A stretch of DNA of 29,294 nucleotides from Cyrtobacter comes. GTDB lineage: Bacteria > Pseudomonadota > Alphaproteobacteria > Rickettsiales > Midichloriaceae. A program made the translations under genes and the position numbers. Under the pieces are notes generated by a model that saw only the letters and a list, made by a program, of their open reading frames with translations, was not told the DNA's origin and searched no databases. Of the stretch, positions 15,831 through 24,867 are shown one piece after another. Every line of letters starts with the position of its first letter. The first letter of the stretch is position 1. The DNA lies in NCBI RefSeq assembly GCF_034470605.1, contig NZ_JARGYT010000004.1, positions 1 to 29,294 of the forward strand, written 5' to 3'.

Positions 15831-16685
15831 ATGATTAATCTTAGTACTGTAGATTATAAAGACCCTAATGCATATAGTGTTTTTGGAAATTCTATGCGTG
15901 ATACTGGCTTCGCTATAATTTGTAATCACGATATATCTTATGATTTAATGGATAATGTTTATGAAGAATGGAAAATGTTTTTTAACATGCCAGATGATTA
16001 TAAATCGAAGTTTTTATTTCAAAGAGAGTATGGTGTCGTACAAGATGGATTCTACCCTATCTCAATTTCTGAAAAAGCAAAGGGATATAACCATAGTGAT
16101 ATAAAGGAATTTTATCATTTCTCACCAGATGGTCGTTCTCTTCCTGATATCATTCGCTATACAAATATTTTATATAATGATTTATTGGACCTTGCAGTAA
16201 CTTTACTTACATGGTTATCACGTCATATAGGAGGTCATTATTCAATAAAGCAGCCTTTAGAGGAGGTGGTAGATCGCAGTTGTCAAACTATATTAAGGGC
16301 AATACATTATCCTCCATTACCAGATAGCGTTGAGCAGCATGCTATGCGGGCTGCTCCGCATGAAGATATAAATTTCATCACGCTATTGATCGCAGCAACC
16401 GAACCTGGGCTTGAGGTTCAAGATAAGCACAAACGGTGGCATCAAGTATCGCCTAAAAAGCATTCTATAGTTGTGAATGCTGGTGATATGTTATCAGAGT
16501 TTACGGATGGTTATTATAAATCAACTACTCATAGAGTAATTAATCCACAAGATTCTAATCATTCTAGGTATTCTATGCCTTTGTTTGTACATCCTATGTT
16601 CGATGTTAAATTATCTAACCGTTATACTGCAAAGCAATATCTTGATGAAAGATTGAAAGAATTGGGTTTGTTATCCAAGACATGA
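15831..16685 (+). CDS. 2-oxoglutarate/Fe(II)-dependent oxygenase, isopenicillin N synthase-like
   Basis: Non-haem iron enzyme of the isopenicillin N synthase / 2OG-dioxygenase superfamily (284 residues); the substrate cannot be told. The N-terminal DIOX_N-like part has DTGFAIICNHDI (residues 24-35), KMFFNMPDDYK and GYNHSDIKEFYHF. The core has the iron ligands H177 and D179 (APHEDINFITLL) and H234 (STTHRVINP). The co-substrate motif is R246-x-S248 (SRYSMPLFVHP), and VNAGDMLSEFTDG is the usual strand before the last histidine. All metal and co-substrate residues are present, so it should be active. A purine-rich AAAAAGG abuts the ATG, which is too close for ideal initiation; an in-frame TTG 39 bases upstream is an alternative. 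It lies between direct repeats made from the neighbouring family, suggesting insertion or segmental duplication. Confidence 0.9.
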   Translation: MINLSTVDYKDPNAYSVFGNSMRDTGFAIICNHDISYDLMDNVYEEWKMFFNMPDDYKSKFLFQREYGVVQDGFYPISISEKAKGYNHSDIKEFYHFSPDGRSLPDIIRYTNILYNDLLDLAVTLLTWLSRHIGGHYSIKQPLEEVVDRSCQTILRAIHYPPLPDSVEQHAMRAAPHEDINFITLLIAATEPGLEVQDKHKRWHQVSPKKHSIVVNAGDMLSEFTDGYYKSTTHRVINPQDSNHSRYSMPLFVHPMFDVKLSNRYTAKQYLDERLKELGLLSKT

Positions 16686-16713
16686 GCATTATGGCAATGC
16701 GAAATGACAGACT

Positions 16714-16976
16714 CTATTGCCAAAATTCTTGGATATGATAACCAAATAGAGGATAACCCAACAGAGGATAACCCAACAAAGGCTAACGAATTATTACACG
16801 CCGAATTACACCAAGACGATGGGATACTGGCTTAACTGGCTTATTAATACAAAAAGCTTACTTGTTTTTATATAACTGATGCTCACAACTTTTATCACAG
16901 CCCATCCATTTATTACAACTATTATCGTAGACTCTCTATTCACCTACCCCCTCAGAGCTATGACCACAGATCGTGG
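16714..16976. repeat. Direct repeat, copy B, with the tail of a family gene
   Basis: A near copy of 15463-15704. It still reads in frame as ILGYDNQIEDNPTEDNPTK, then ANELLHAELHQDDGILA, then a stop at 16833-16835, but has no start or N-terminal part, so it is a truncated pseudogene end. Three 15-bp units remain (16737-16781). It contains about 20-25 extra bases relative to copy A near 16905-16945. Confidence 0.85.
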
Positions 16977-17010
16977 TAGTATCCGAGATATATCACCACT
17001 ACTATACACC

Positions 17011-17604
17011 ATGTAAACCATTCTTGGCGTTTTAATATCTAGAAAGCTCGACAATCTCAATGGGTTCCTTAATGTCTATAAGAAAATTTATGGCCCACTT
17101 CCTTATGGAGGACTAAACCCAAATATATTAGTTAAAGCATGGTACACTATTAACAGCCTCTCACCGAAACTCATCTCACTTATTAAAGAGCTTCCTTTTC
17201 TTAAGCCACTTTCTGATAACATACTAACAATTGGTTAGTATTATAAGAATAGTAAGCCTTATAATAACTTATTTAAGTTCTTTAAGTTCAGTAAGGCTGA
17301 TAGTGCATTATGTATGGAACTTACTTTAAACAGCCTTATAAAGTACAGTATTGGAACGCTCATAGAATGTGCTACTAGTAATGATTTCAAACCTCAGTAT
17401 GTATTTTTGCCATTATATAAAACTATAGCGACCTTTCCAGGAAATTATGCTGCAATCGTCTATATTGATTTCATTAAAGGAATTTTGGGTTATAATGCAA
17501 AAAAAGATCCTGGTAACCACTATGAGGGGACGTCATATGTTGCATCACAACATGAATTATCAAATAACAGTGACGAGAAGTGCGATGCACATGAATATAA
17601 ATAA
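17011..17604 (+). pseudogene. Roughly 200-residue family, copy 2, broken by two in-frame stops
   Basis: A single frame of 198 codons runs from ATG 17011. Its second codon is TAA (17014) and a TAG lies at 17236; apart from these it is open to the stop at 17604. The translation has LISRKLDNLNGFLNVYKKIYG, LSPKLISLIKELPFLKPLSDN and ECATSNDFKPQYVFLPLYKT. These match copy 1 (PISKTLNSIFEQIFQAIHG, FSPKVIDKIASLPLLKQFF) and less closely copy 3. Length equals the intact copies (204-206). Two nonsense codons in one otherwise open frame indicate recent loss; the portion after 17236 could still be translated from ATG 17314 as 96 residues. Confidence 0.75.
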
Positions 17605-17731
17605 ATTACCCATATAGAAAGCCTGCCTTTTAATATCTTAGTATATTATTTCCTGCTTCTTATATGCTTTTACAGCTTTAGTGCTAGAAAAATCACTAAC
17701 ATGTGCTATAAATTTTCTCTAAATAATAGAT

Positions 17732-18346
17732 ATGCCTCATTTGATAATGCCTTACACAATACAAGATAACAAGTTACCTCACTCTATAAATGTATTAGAT
17801 CTGTTAAAGACGCGCATGATGAATTATTGCACACCAAAATCTATCCTAAAATTTATTCATGCCAAATTTTATGATAGAGCCTTTGCTGATCTTGCTAAAC
17901 ATATTCATGGAGAAGATTTTATTACCCCAAAATTTAGAGATAAAATTTTAGCATCAAAGCTTTTAGAAACTTTAGATGATAATCTCGTTGATCAGATTAA
18001 AAGTTTACCAGGCATCATAACGCTTGTTCAGTTAGCAGAAAAACATAGTCTGAATCCATTTTGTGATTCTGTCATTAAAGCTACATTAAATCACTGCGCT
18101 GCAGTTTGTATATCCGCCATCTTTACTCCCATCTTTAGTGGTAATAGTAGCCTGAAAGATGGCATCATTCTTCTCCCATACCATATTTTAGCAAAAGGTA
18201 TCGCAGATCAGGCATGGTCAATACTAGAACCTTTTGTACTGGATAGCTGGGATAGATTGCAGAAACATGAACTGCAGCATGATGCGCAAGAATTGCAACA
18301 TAATACGCCAGAATTGCACCAACAAAGTGTGGAGGCTATATTATAA
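17732..18346 (+). CDS. Uncharacterised roughly 200-residue family protein, copy 3
   Basis: A 204-residue protein, the most diverged member of the local family. Shared landmarks are FYDRAFADLAKHIHGEDF (about residues 47-64), DDNLVDQIKSLPGIITLVQ (about 81-99), then AAVCISAIFTPIF (about 118-130). As in copy 1 the C-terminus is a short repeat, here 21-bp units giving ELQHDAQ / ELQHNTP / ELHQQS. ATG 17732 gives MPHLIMPY; a second ATG five codons on is possible. No ribosome site, signal peptide or known domain is visible. It is intact, separated from broken copy 2 by 127 bases, and is the last member of the array. Confidence 0.7.
   Translation: MPHLIMPYTIQDNKLPHSINVLDLLKTRMMNYCTPKSILKFIHAKFYDRAFADLAKHIHGEDFITPKFRDKILASKLLETLDDNLVDQIKSLPGIITLVQLAEKHSLNPFCDSVIKATLNHCAAVCISAIFTPIFSGNSSLKDGIILLPYHILAKGIADQAWSILEPFVLDSWDRLQKHELQHDAQELQHNTPELHQQSVEAIL
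18269..18331 (+). repeat. 21-bp in-frame imperfect tandem repeat, three units
   Basis: Units at 18269-18289 and 18290-18310 (GAACTGCAGCATGATGCGCAA and a variant) and a diverged unit at 18311-18331 code the glutamine/histidine-rich tail of copy 3. The repeat sequence is unrelated to the DNQTE repeat of copy 1, though in the same position of the protein. Confidence 0.8.
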
Positions 18347-18992
18347 CCAAATAAAAACTGTGGCATTACTAAATAAAGTTGTTTTCTCTGATATTAGATA
18401 GAGCCGTTGTAATAGATTGCGGTAATAAGGATCTAACAAAGAATGGTAAAGCCCACCAACAATAATGCATAAGAAGTGTATCCCTATTTTAATATATAGT
18501 TATTTAAATTAAATTAGCATGTTAAAAATAAGGCTAATAAACTATAATACAAGAAATATTATTAATATGTCATCTCAAATAAAACGACTATATTTGGAGA
18601 TATGCTATAACCCTCAATTCATTACACCATTTCTTCTTGTTTTAAAAAACCTTTTATGTCTCTTTTTTAAAGGAGAATAATACTTTTACTTATTATTGCG
18701 ATTCTTTGAGACTATTCTTTATCTTTTGGGGCTTCGCTCTATTAGACTTTCCGTGACATCAATTCTTCATAATTTACATCACTCTTTAACAATGCTCTTT
18801 CTGGTAAATCTTGATGCTTGATCAATAGTATACCTCTAAAAACCGAAGAATAAGGGTTAAATGATATAATGAGTCATGAGTTTCGAAAGAGGCCTGCTGT
18901 AGAAAATCGAGCGCTCTAATCTAATATGTATGACTCTGCATCTTATACTATATACGAAGCATAATCATAACTAATTAATGTAGCATTTTTTT
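18347..18992. other. Gene-free stretch
   Basis: About 645 bases with no convincing gene. The only coding-looking piece is a minus-strand run of 27 codons near 18750-18830 (LIKHQDLPERALLKSDVNYE and on to a stop). It is too short to assign and may be debris. No RNA gene or clear terminator is seen. Confidence 0.5.
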
Positions 18993-20048
18993 TTATATAT
19001 GAATATCAGGGGATTCACTAAGTTGCTCATCATTAATAAAAAAATTATCGTACATAGTATAAATGAATTTCACCCCCTCAACAGTTTGTATAACTACATT
19101 AGCTGAATTTGCTAAATCATTAACATTTTGCGCAACTCTTATAACTGGTTGTAATGATTCTGGAAGAACACACTTTGCTGAACCAAGCCCAGCCGTAATA
19201 GCAGCACCATATGGATTGAACGTTACAAGCTGCGCAATTGGAGCTGTAGACGCATCCATGAAGCATTGGATATATGGATTATCACTCTTCAAGAAATCTG
19301 TATTACCCTTAATCGTATATACTGCAGTGCTTACAATCGGGACAACAGAATGGCTATAAAAACCATAAGCAAGACTAAATCCAGTGTGAAAAATATTCAA
19401 GCCAGCGCGCAAATACCCACCATCAGCATCGATGAGCTCTGTATGCTCAGTACCATTGTTATACTCAGTACCAAAATACTTATCATACTGATAATGCGAA
19501 TCATTCAAGACCCTTACGATAGTATTACTATTTTCAATTAAATAAACCCCTGTTTTAGAAATCTCAGCATATTGCTTATGAAGCTCAGCTTTTTTATCTG
19601 CTTCAGCACGCTTTAACTTCCTTACAGCCTCCCTTTCTTCTCTATATTGTAATCTACTATCTTCAATTATATAATTCATCTGCAACTCGTGAGCAAGCTG
19701 TTCATCGTTTATAAAAAGCTCGTTATCCTTATCTTCTTCAATAGGCCTCATCTCTTTCTTCTCGGCTACTACTTTCTGTTGCGATTTTCCAGCACCATGC
19801 CGCACCTCAGAAATATTGCTTTCATCAAGCTCTGCAATTTTTGCCTTTACAACATTACAGAATGCATTGCGACAATCTTCATCCGTAACAAGAACTTTTT
19901 GCCCATTAGTACTCTTGATACTGTTACTTATAATTTGAGCAGCAGTGCTTTCAAATTCATTTTCGTACTCAGGTATATCAAACTTTGATTTAATTGATGA
20001 ATCTCTATATAAGCTTACAGCACGTGGAATCGCATTGTCTAACTCCAT
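18993..20048 (-). CDS. Uncharacterised protein, main part of a gene split by an in-frame TGA
   Basis: A 351-residue open frame of unknown function. It has a charged coiled-coil-like stretch (YREEREAVRKLKRAEADKKA, about residues 134-153) and the seven-residue motif FINDEQL twice (about 112-118 and 337-343). A glycine/alanine-rich, moderately hydrophobic region lies at about 215-300 (AGLNIFHTGFSLAYGFYSHS, YGAAITAGLGSA). Fifteen sense codons upstream of ATG 20048 and beyond a TGA at 20097, the same frame continues into the open frame 20097-20351. The original gene was therefore probably about 452 codons. This part may be translated from ATG 20048, be a pseudogene remnant, or be reached by readthrough. 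Confidence 0.65.
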   Translation of the reverse strand: MELDNAIPRAVSLYRDSSIKSKFDIPEYENEFESTAAQIISNSIKSTNGQKVLVTDEDCRNAFCNVVKAKIAELDESNISEVRHGAGKSQQKVVAEKKEMRPIEEDKDNELFINDEQLAHELQMNYIIEDSRLQYREEREAVRKLKRAEADKKAELHKQYAEISKTGVYLIENSNTIVRVLNDSHYQYDKYFGTEYNNGTEHTELIDADGGYLRAGLNIFHTGFSLAYGFYSHSVVPIVSTAVYTIKGNTDFLKSDNPYIQCFMDASTAPIAQLVTFNPYGAAITAGLGSAKCVLPESLQPVIRVAQNVNDLANSANVVIQTVEGVKFIYTMYDNFFINDEQLSESPDIHI

Positions 20049-20096
20049 AGAATTATCCTCAAATACTTGATCAAGTTGCTCTCTGTAATCAAACTT

Positions 20097-20351
20097 TCAA
20101 ATCTGTTCACCATCCTTGCCTTTCACGCCTTTATAAATCTTTCCAAAGTACCCTTTCATCTTCTCCAACGGATCTGGCTTCCCGCTCAGATTTGGCGCGT
20201 AAAGAGCAAAATTAAGCATATGTCTCTGAAAGTTGTAATCTGTACCACCAATGAGATAAAAGAAGTCTACTGACAACTTAGACCTCATAGCATCCTCAAT
20301 TAATTCTTCTTTTGTAGGCTCAGCGCCCCCTACACAATTATTTTGCGGCAT
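20097..20351 (-). CDS. N-terminal part of the split gene, ending at an in-frame TGA
   Basis: 84 residues from ATG 20351 (MPQNNCVGGAEPTKEELIED), ending ..KGVKGKDGEQI before TGA. The codons after the TGA (KFDYREQLDQVFEDNS) run on without a stop into MELDNAIPRAV of the next entry, in the same frame, so the two are almost certainly pieces of one gene. TTG 20366 would add five residues. A TATAAT lies about 90 bases upstream (GTATAATTG on the minus strand), a plausible -10 element. No known domain is seen. Confidence 0.55.
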   Translation of the reverse strand: MPQNNCVGGAEPTKEELIEDAMRSKLSVDFFYLIGGTDYNFQRHMLNFALYAPNLSGKPDPLEKMKGYFGKIYKGVKGKDGEQI

Positions 20352-20366
20352 ATCAAATATATACAA

Positions 20367-20886
20367 TAATAACCATTAGCGCATTTCCAATCATCACCTA
20401 ATATATTCACAGTCTTTTAATTACACAACTGCCGTAACAATTATACGATAAATTAGCGCGCTAGTCTAGGGCCATACAATATAGATATACAAATCAATAT
20501 GCAAACACGCGATTATGTAGCAACAAGGCGAGCGCTTTCTTCAATAAAATTTGACAATCTTTTATACAATGTTACATTCGTGGATTAGCATGACCTTTAC
20601 CGATGTTAAATTCATTAACGTCATCAAATAGCAGATTTGGGCAGCGTTCATTATATAGCTATTAATTTAAAATTATATTATCTTGAGATTACTAAGAGTG
20701 TATTATGTAGGTTATATCCTAGTCTCAAGAGTATATTTAAAACGGTTTTGTAGGAGAGAGACAATACTATAGGTATGGGGGTTGTAATTATTATGACACA
20801 ATTAATAATGATCATAGTAAGTATGATCATATAATTAAGCGTCTTCGTAGAATTTCATAGATATAACAACCTGCTTTGGCCTAATT
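20367..20886. other. Gene-free stretch, probable decayed 5' part of an IS1 copy
   Basis: No intact gene. It contains the upstream region of the minus-strand split gene and, toward 20700-20886, stop-ridden DNA that leads into the IS1 ruin at 20887. I cannot identify an IS end here. Confidence 0.4.
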
Positions 20887-21335
20887 ATGAACACTGGTCA
20901 AATTGCTAATTTGATAGTTAAAAAGCGCCAAAATCATATTGAAATATTAGAGATGGATGAACTATATATCTTTATTAAAAAACCTAGAAGAAATGCCAAA
21001 ACTTGGGAGTTTAGCAATCCATACACCAGAATATGGACTGCTGTGGATCGGAACAGATTTAAAAATATTACATTAAAAATAGGAAATAGATCTAAAAGCT
21101 AGCTCTTAAAATTGAAAAAGATGCTGTGTAATAAAATATTTGCGCACCAAATCCTTCATATGAGCGCTATAAACTGACAAAATGTATATCAAAAGCAAAT
21201 TAGAAACTTGTTTGAACCATCGCTAAAAGATATAAAGATTTAGCAAATATCAGGAAATGCTAACCATTCTTATGTTCTTTAATAATGATCAAAGTTATAT
21301 CTATAGCGAATACTGCCATAATATCAGCTTTAAAA
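20887..21335 (+). pseudogene. IS1-family transposase remnant
   Basis: The open part (to 21102) reads EILEMDELYIFIKKPRR and RIWTAVDRNRFKNITLKIGNRSKS, matching the IS1 DDE core with the first catalytic Asp (EMDELY). Past the stop the translation continues with breaks: ALKIEKDAV, then near 21240-21330 SKYQEMLTIL and FFNNDQSYIYSEYCH. The last piece is shared with the debris at 1329-1435. It contains several stops and frame changes, and so is dead. It is a different IS1 lineage from the one at 109-750. Confidence 0.75.
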
Positions 21336-22000
21336 ATTTTAAAAAGAGACAGAGTAGTTTTAATAACTATAGTTAATTCTGATTTTTAAATATATTTGAT
21401 GAGTTAGCTTGTGATATTAGAAATCAGCCATTCAACAAAATACAAATTTAAAGATTATCCAAACACATAATAAGACTAGAGCAGATTTGATAATTATTCT
21501 AGATTGGCAACTTATAAGCAACAGGACACATTAAACCACTATAGAGCTCACAAATATTGGAGTTTTGTGAAGTGCTGAGGGTAGCACAAAAAATACGTAA
21601 AAAGTTTGCTTTAAAAAATCTGGCGGAGATCAGTTTACCACAACCTAACCAACTACAAACTGGGGTGGTATAGTCATATTTTCACTCTCTCTGGCGATTA
21701 GAAATGCGTACCTAGAGAGTGTCAAATGAACCATTTTGAATTATCTGTAAAAGTTTATTGTGTCCATGAAATCTCTATTTTCGTGATCTTAATGACATGC
21801 AACATGTTCCTAAAATTACACTATATGTAACTTTACGGACATGACAAACCACTCTATGTATTTTATCGGCATGTTATGTTTGACCTATACGATATTTATC
21901 AGCATAATAAATAATGCAAGAGAAACTGATATTGGGCTTACATCATACCGACAAACTTTAAGCCCATAATAGCATAACACCCGGTGTCACAAAAAGCCTG
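21336..22000. other. Gene-free stretch before the acquired region
   Basis: About 665 bases with no convincing reading frame on either strand. Base composition becomes visibly less AT-rich after about 21950, where the acquired genes begin. A short open piece (VLRVAQKIRKKFALKNLAEI, around 21575-21640) is unassigned. No tRNA-like end or attachment repeat is seen by eye. Confidence 0.45.
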
Positions 22001-22392
22001 ATGAGAATTGAGGTCGCGAAGGAAAAGGTTGCGTTACTGCCGGTTAATCCTACAGTGCTTGACACTTTACGTGAAACGGCTAAACTCTACACCACACGCT
22101 ATTCAACTATGATAGAAGGCAATCAGCTCAAGCCTGAGGGGATCAAAGAGGTCATTCAGCTTCAAGGACATTTCCACGACAGAAAGCGTGATGAGCATGA
22201 AGTAAAAGGCTATTATACTATACTTGCTCAGCTTGAACAATATGCCGCACAAAACCATCCTGTTACCGAAAAACTATTCAAACTTTGCATGCCCTAGTCA
22301 TGAGCGATGGAAGAACGCGTATTAAACCAACACCTTACCGAGATGTACAAAATGTTATCAAAGACAGCGGCACATGAACAATCGTCTAGGCA
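22001..22392 (+). pseudogene. Fic-domain protein, truncated and frameshifted
   Basis: The first 90 or so residues contain LRETAKLYTTRYSTMIEGNQL. This holds the inhibitory helix motif (S/T)xxxE(G/N) that precedes or sits inside many Fic AMP-transferases. It is followed by GHFHDRKRDEHEVKGYY, typical of this Fic subfamily. After a frameshift near 22285 the next frame gives LHALVMSDGRTRIKPTPYRD and NVIKDSG, also Fic-like, then TGA and TAG. The catalytic HPFxxGNGR loop is absent because the gene ends where a minus-strand gene begins. This is a dead remnant; the subfamily call comes from motif memory. Confidence 0.75.
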
Positions 22393-22749
22393 ATTCCGTT
22401 TTTAAGGTTAGCAGATCTGAATTTGAGTTCAAAGAGTTTGAGCTCATTATCGATTTCACTTGCGTAGCAAAATTGTAATCCTGCATGTTGATGAAGGAGC
22501 AGTCTTTGTCGATTTTGCTCTTCATTATGAGCCGTAAGAGCAGAGCGAACTACATCTTCAGTCACAAATTCTTTGAAAGAAGCAGCAGGTTGACGCGGTG
22601 GATTTTTCAGCACAAAGGAACAAAACCCTTTCTTTTTGCACCTTATCAAAATGATAGACGTGTTTGAGTAATTTAGGATTAGCCTTTAAAAGCGCAAACA
22701 GTAACACTTTCTTGTCGTATTTATTGTCTTTAACCAATAGCTTGGCCAT
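22386..22749 (-). pseudogene. Unidentified gene fragment, frameshifted
   Basis: Two overlapping minus-strand frames join into one protein-like sequence: MAKLLVKDNKYDKKVLLFAL and HVYHFDKVQKE, then, after a shift near 22600, SFKEFVTEDVVRSALTAHNE, LLLHQHAGLQFCYASEIDNE and LKLFELKFRSANLKNGIA. It is probably a real former gene because both pieces have normal-looking residue use and abut. I do not recognise a family. It lies head-on between the Fic fragment and the DUF2924 gene, as if inserted in the mobile element. Confidence 0.4.
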
Positions 22750-23093
22750 GCTTTCAGCTGAAAGTACCGGCTTTACAAGTAAAAACGCCGCAGAACTTAA
22801 CGAATTGTGGCGAAGTATTTTTGATACTGATGCGCCGCCTCATTCCAAAACCTATATATCCCCAAGGCCGGCCTATCGTCTGCAAGAGCTCGCTTACAGC
22901 CCCCTATGGCTGAAAAGTCAGCAAAGCAGCTGGATAATTTAGCCGATCAAATGGAGAAAGGTAAAAAATTCACTAATCATTATATGGCCTCCAAGCCTTT
23001 AGCCGGTACAAAGCTCATTCGTGAGTTCAAGGTAACTTGCATGATGTGTTAGTCTCTGAAAATGACTTCCATTTACCAGAGGTAAAGCTATAA
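22748..23093 (+). pseudogene. DUF2924 protein of a serine-recombinase element, frameshifted
   Basis: The first frame gives KNAAELNELWRSIFDTDAPP and AYRLQELAY. The second frame gives EKSAKQLDNLADQMEKGKKF and KPLAGTKLIREF. A third gives NLHDVLVSENDFHLPEVKL and the stop at 23091. This is the DUF2924 layout (LxxLWxxLF..pPp, R.AYRLQE, pGT.LiREw.G..h.V.V...gF), a small protein usually encoded just before a large serine recombinase, as here. The usual C-terminal YrSLS..A..ITGt region is missing. At least two frameshifts make it non-functional. Confidence 0.8.
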
Positions 23094-23180
23094 ACCCTTA
23101 TCCGCCATTACCAGCAAAATCACCTGCACCAGATAGAACGGACCGGCGCTCTTTAGCTTGCGTAGTAACAATGAGGCCTA

Positions 23181-24508
23181 ATGAACAAAAAGATACGCTG
23201 CACCATTTACACACGTAAATCCCATGAGGAAGGATTAAAACAAGCTTTCAACAGCCTTGATGAACAGCATTGATGCGCAAAGACTTGCTACTGAAAGTTA
23301 TATCGCCAGCCAAGAACATGAAGGATGGGTAGCTTTAGCTAAGTCTTATGATGATGGATGTTATTTCGGTGGCACGCTGAACCGTCCTGCTTTACAAGAG
23401 TTATTTCAAGATATTGAAAATGGCCTTGTTGATTGTGTTGTCGTTTATAAGATAGATAGGCTGTCCAGATCGCTCATTGATTTTTCCAAAATTGTAGAAC
23501 TATTTGATAAGCATCAAATTACCTTTGTCTCCGTAACACAATCCTTCAATACGTCAAGCTCTATAGGCCGTTTGATGCTTAATGTGCTTTTGAGTTTCGC
23601 CCAATATGAGCGTGAGTTTACCGATGAACATATCCGTGATAAATTTACCGCTTCCAAGAAAAAAAGTATGTAGATGGGCGGAAATCCGCCACTTGGTTAT
23701 GACATTTGTGATCGCAACCTTGTAATCAACCCTGAAGAAGCAAAGCTGATTCGGCATATCTTTAACCGTTTTTTGATTTTGCGCTCAATCACCAATTTGG
23801 CGAGGAAACTCAATCAGCAAGGCCATCGCACCAAACGTATCATCAGCAAAACCGGTAAAGAATATGGCGCGCAGCTATTTACAAAAGCCAACCTTCTTCG
23901 CAGGACTTTGATTAACCCGGTTTATAAAGGCTTTGTTACCCACAAAAATGCCATTTACGAGGGCAGCATGAAGGTATCTTAGAGCCTGAATTCTTTGACG
24001 GAGTACAGCGCATTTTTGAAAAATACCCGCACATCAGAGGCAGAGAATCTGCAGCTAAAGATCAAGCTCTTTTAAAAAAGCTGATTCGTTGCAGGGTCTG
24101 AGATGTAGCTATGACACAGACCTATACTAAAAAAAGAACAAGCGTTATCGTTATTATGCATGCAGCAACTATTTACGGGGCAAAAGCTGCACATATCATC
24201 ACAAAACCATTGCCTCTAATGAGGTTGAGCGCTTTATAGTACAACAAGTACGCGAACTCCTAAAATGCCCTGAAATTACTGCAAAACCCCCCAAATCTCT
24301 TGAGGGGAAAATTTCCACAGATGAAGCTTTTTCTATGCTACAGCAAATCGATGTAATATGGGATTTGCTTTTTCCGATTGAGCAATACCGCATCATATGG
24401 TTGCTGATCAAAGCAGTATTAGTGCGAGAAGATGGTATTTATGTATGCATTCATACAGATGGGCTGCAGAGTTTGTTGCTACATGCCGGCATGGAGGTAT
24501 GCCTATGA
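23181..24508 (+). pseudogene. Large serine recombinase, broken at about five sites
   Basis: Site-specific recombinase of a prophage or integrative element. The N-terminal resolvase domain starts MNKKIRCTIYTRKSHEEG, with the catalytic Ser in YTRKS, then DCVVVYKIDRLSRSLIDF and RLMLNVLLSFAQYEREFTDE. The recombinase domain (GGNPPLGYD...INPVYKGF) and a C-terminal zinc-ribbon-like part (LIRCR..., YYACSNYLRGKSC) follow. Breaks: a 13-bp near-duplication at 23249-23274 shifts the frame; TAG at 23671 replaces the Trp expected in KGMWMGGNPPLGYD; a shift near 23970; TGA near 24105; and a lost base in an A run near 24135. The last part overlaps the next gene's ATG by ATGA. The original was about 440 residues, typical of the shorter large serine recombinases. 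Confidence 0.88.
23249..23274 (+). repeat. 13-bp tandem near-duplication that frameshifts the recombinase
   Basis: CAACAGCCTTGAT (23249-23261) is followed by GAACAGCATTGAT (23262-23274), two mismatches. Removing one unit restores FNSLDAQRLATESYI, the expected recombinase sequence, so the insertion itself is the lesion. Confidence 0.8.
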
Positions 24509-24867
24509 GTAAGTGGAAATTATCCGTATTCATGCCCATGCATCTTAAAAAACGAGGTGGTAGAAAGATGGTGCTGGCGCCCGAAGGCAAAGCACCATTA
24601 ACGACTCAGAATGCATCTGTTGACACTACATTAGTCAAGGCCTTAGTTCGTGCACATTTGTGGCAACGCCAGCTGAAATCCGGCAAATATCAAACTATGC
24701 AAGATTTATGCGACGCCAATAAAGTCACTACCAAATATGTGCAGCTGATCCTTAGGCTCAATTTTCTTGCTCCACAACTCAAAGAAGCTATCTTTTTAGG
24801 CCACCAACCCCGTCCGTCATATGAAACTCGCCGATCTTATGCAAAACATCCCAAGCCTCTGAAATGA
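24505..24867 (+). CDS. Small partner protein of the serine-recombinase element
   Basis: A 120-residue protein with two visible parts. One is a basic HLKKRGGRKMVLAPEGK near the start (residues 14-30). The other is a helical region: VKALVRAHLWQRQLKSGKYQ, then TMQDLCDANKVTTKYVQLIL, then RLNFLAPQLKEAIFLGHQP. The latter resembles a helix-turn-helix seen in small proteins encoded right after serine recombinases of alphaproteobacterial elements (ParB/KorB-like 'y+..llrL..LaP.i..aIl.G'). It overlaps the recombinase stop by ATGA, indicating translational coupling. It is intact although both upstream partners are broken. The ATG at 24505 is preferred to the frame's upstream start, which lies within recombinase sequence. 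Likely DNA-binding; the exact role is unknown. Confidence 0.75.
   Translation: MSKWKLSVFMPMHLKKRGGRKMVLAPEGKAPLTTQNASVDTTLVKALVRAHLWQRQLKSGKYQTMQDLCDANKVTTKYVQLILRLNFLAPQLKEAIFLGHQPRPSYETRRSYAKHPKPLK

Noticed and set aside
18750..18830. Minus-strand 27-codon open piece (LIKHQDLPERALL...)
   Set aside because: No start with a ribosome site, no recognisable family and surrounded by stops; mentioned only within the gene-free stretch.
21540..22000. Search by eye for a tRNA or attachment-site repeat at the left edge of the acquired region
   Set aside because: No cloverleaf-like sequence and no convincing repeat shared with the right part could be seen; needs a computed search.
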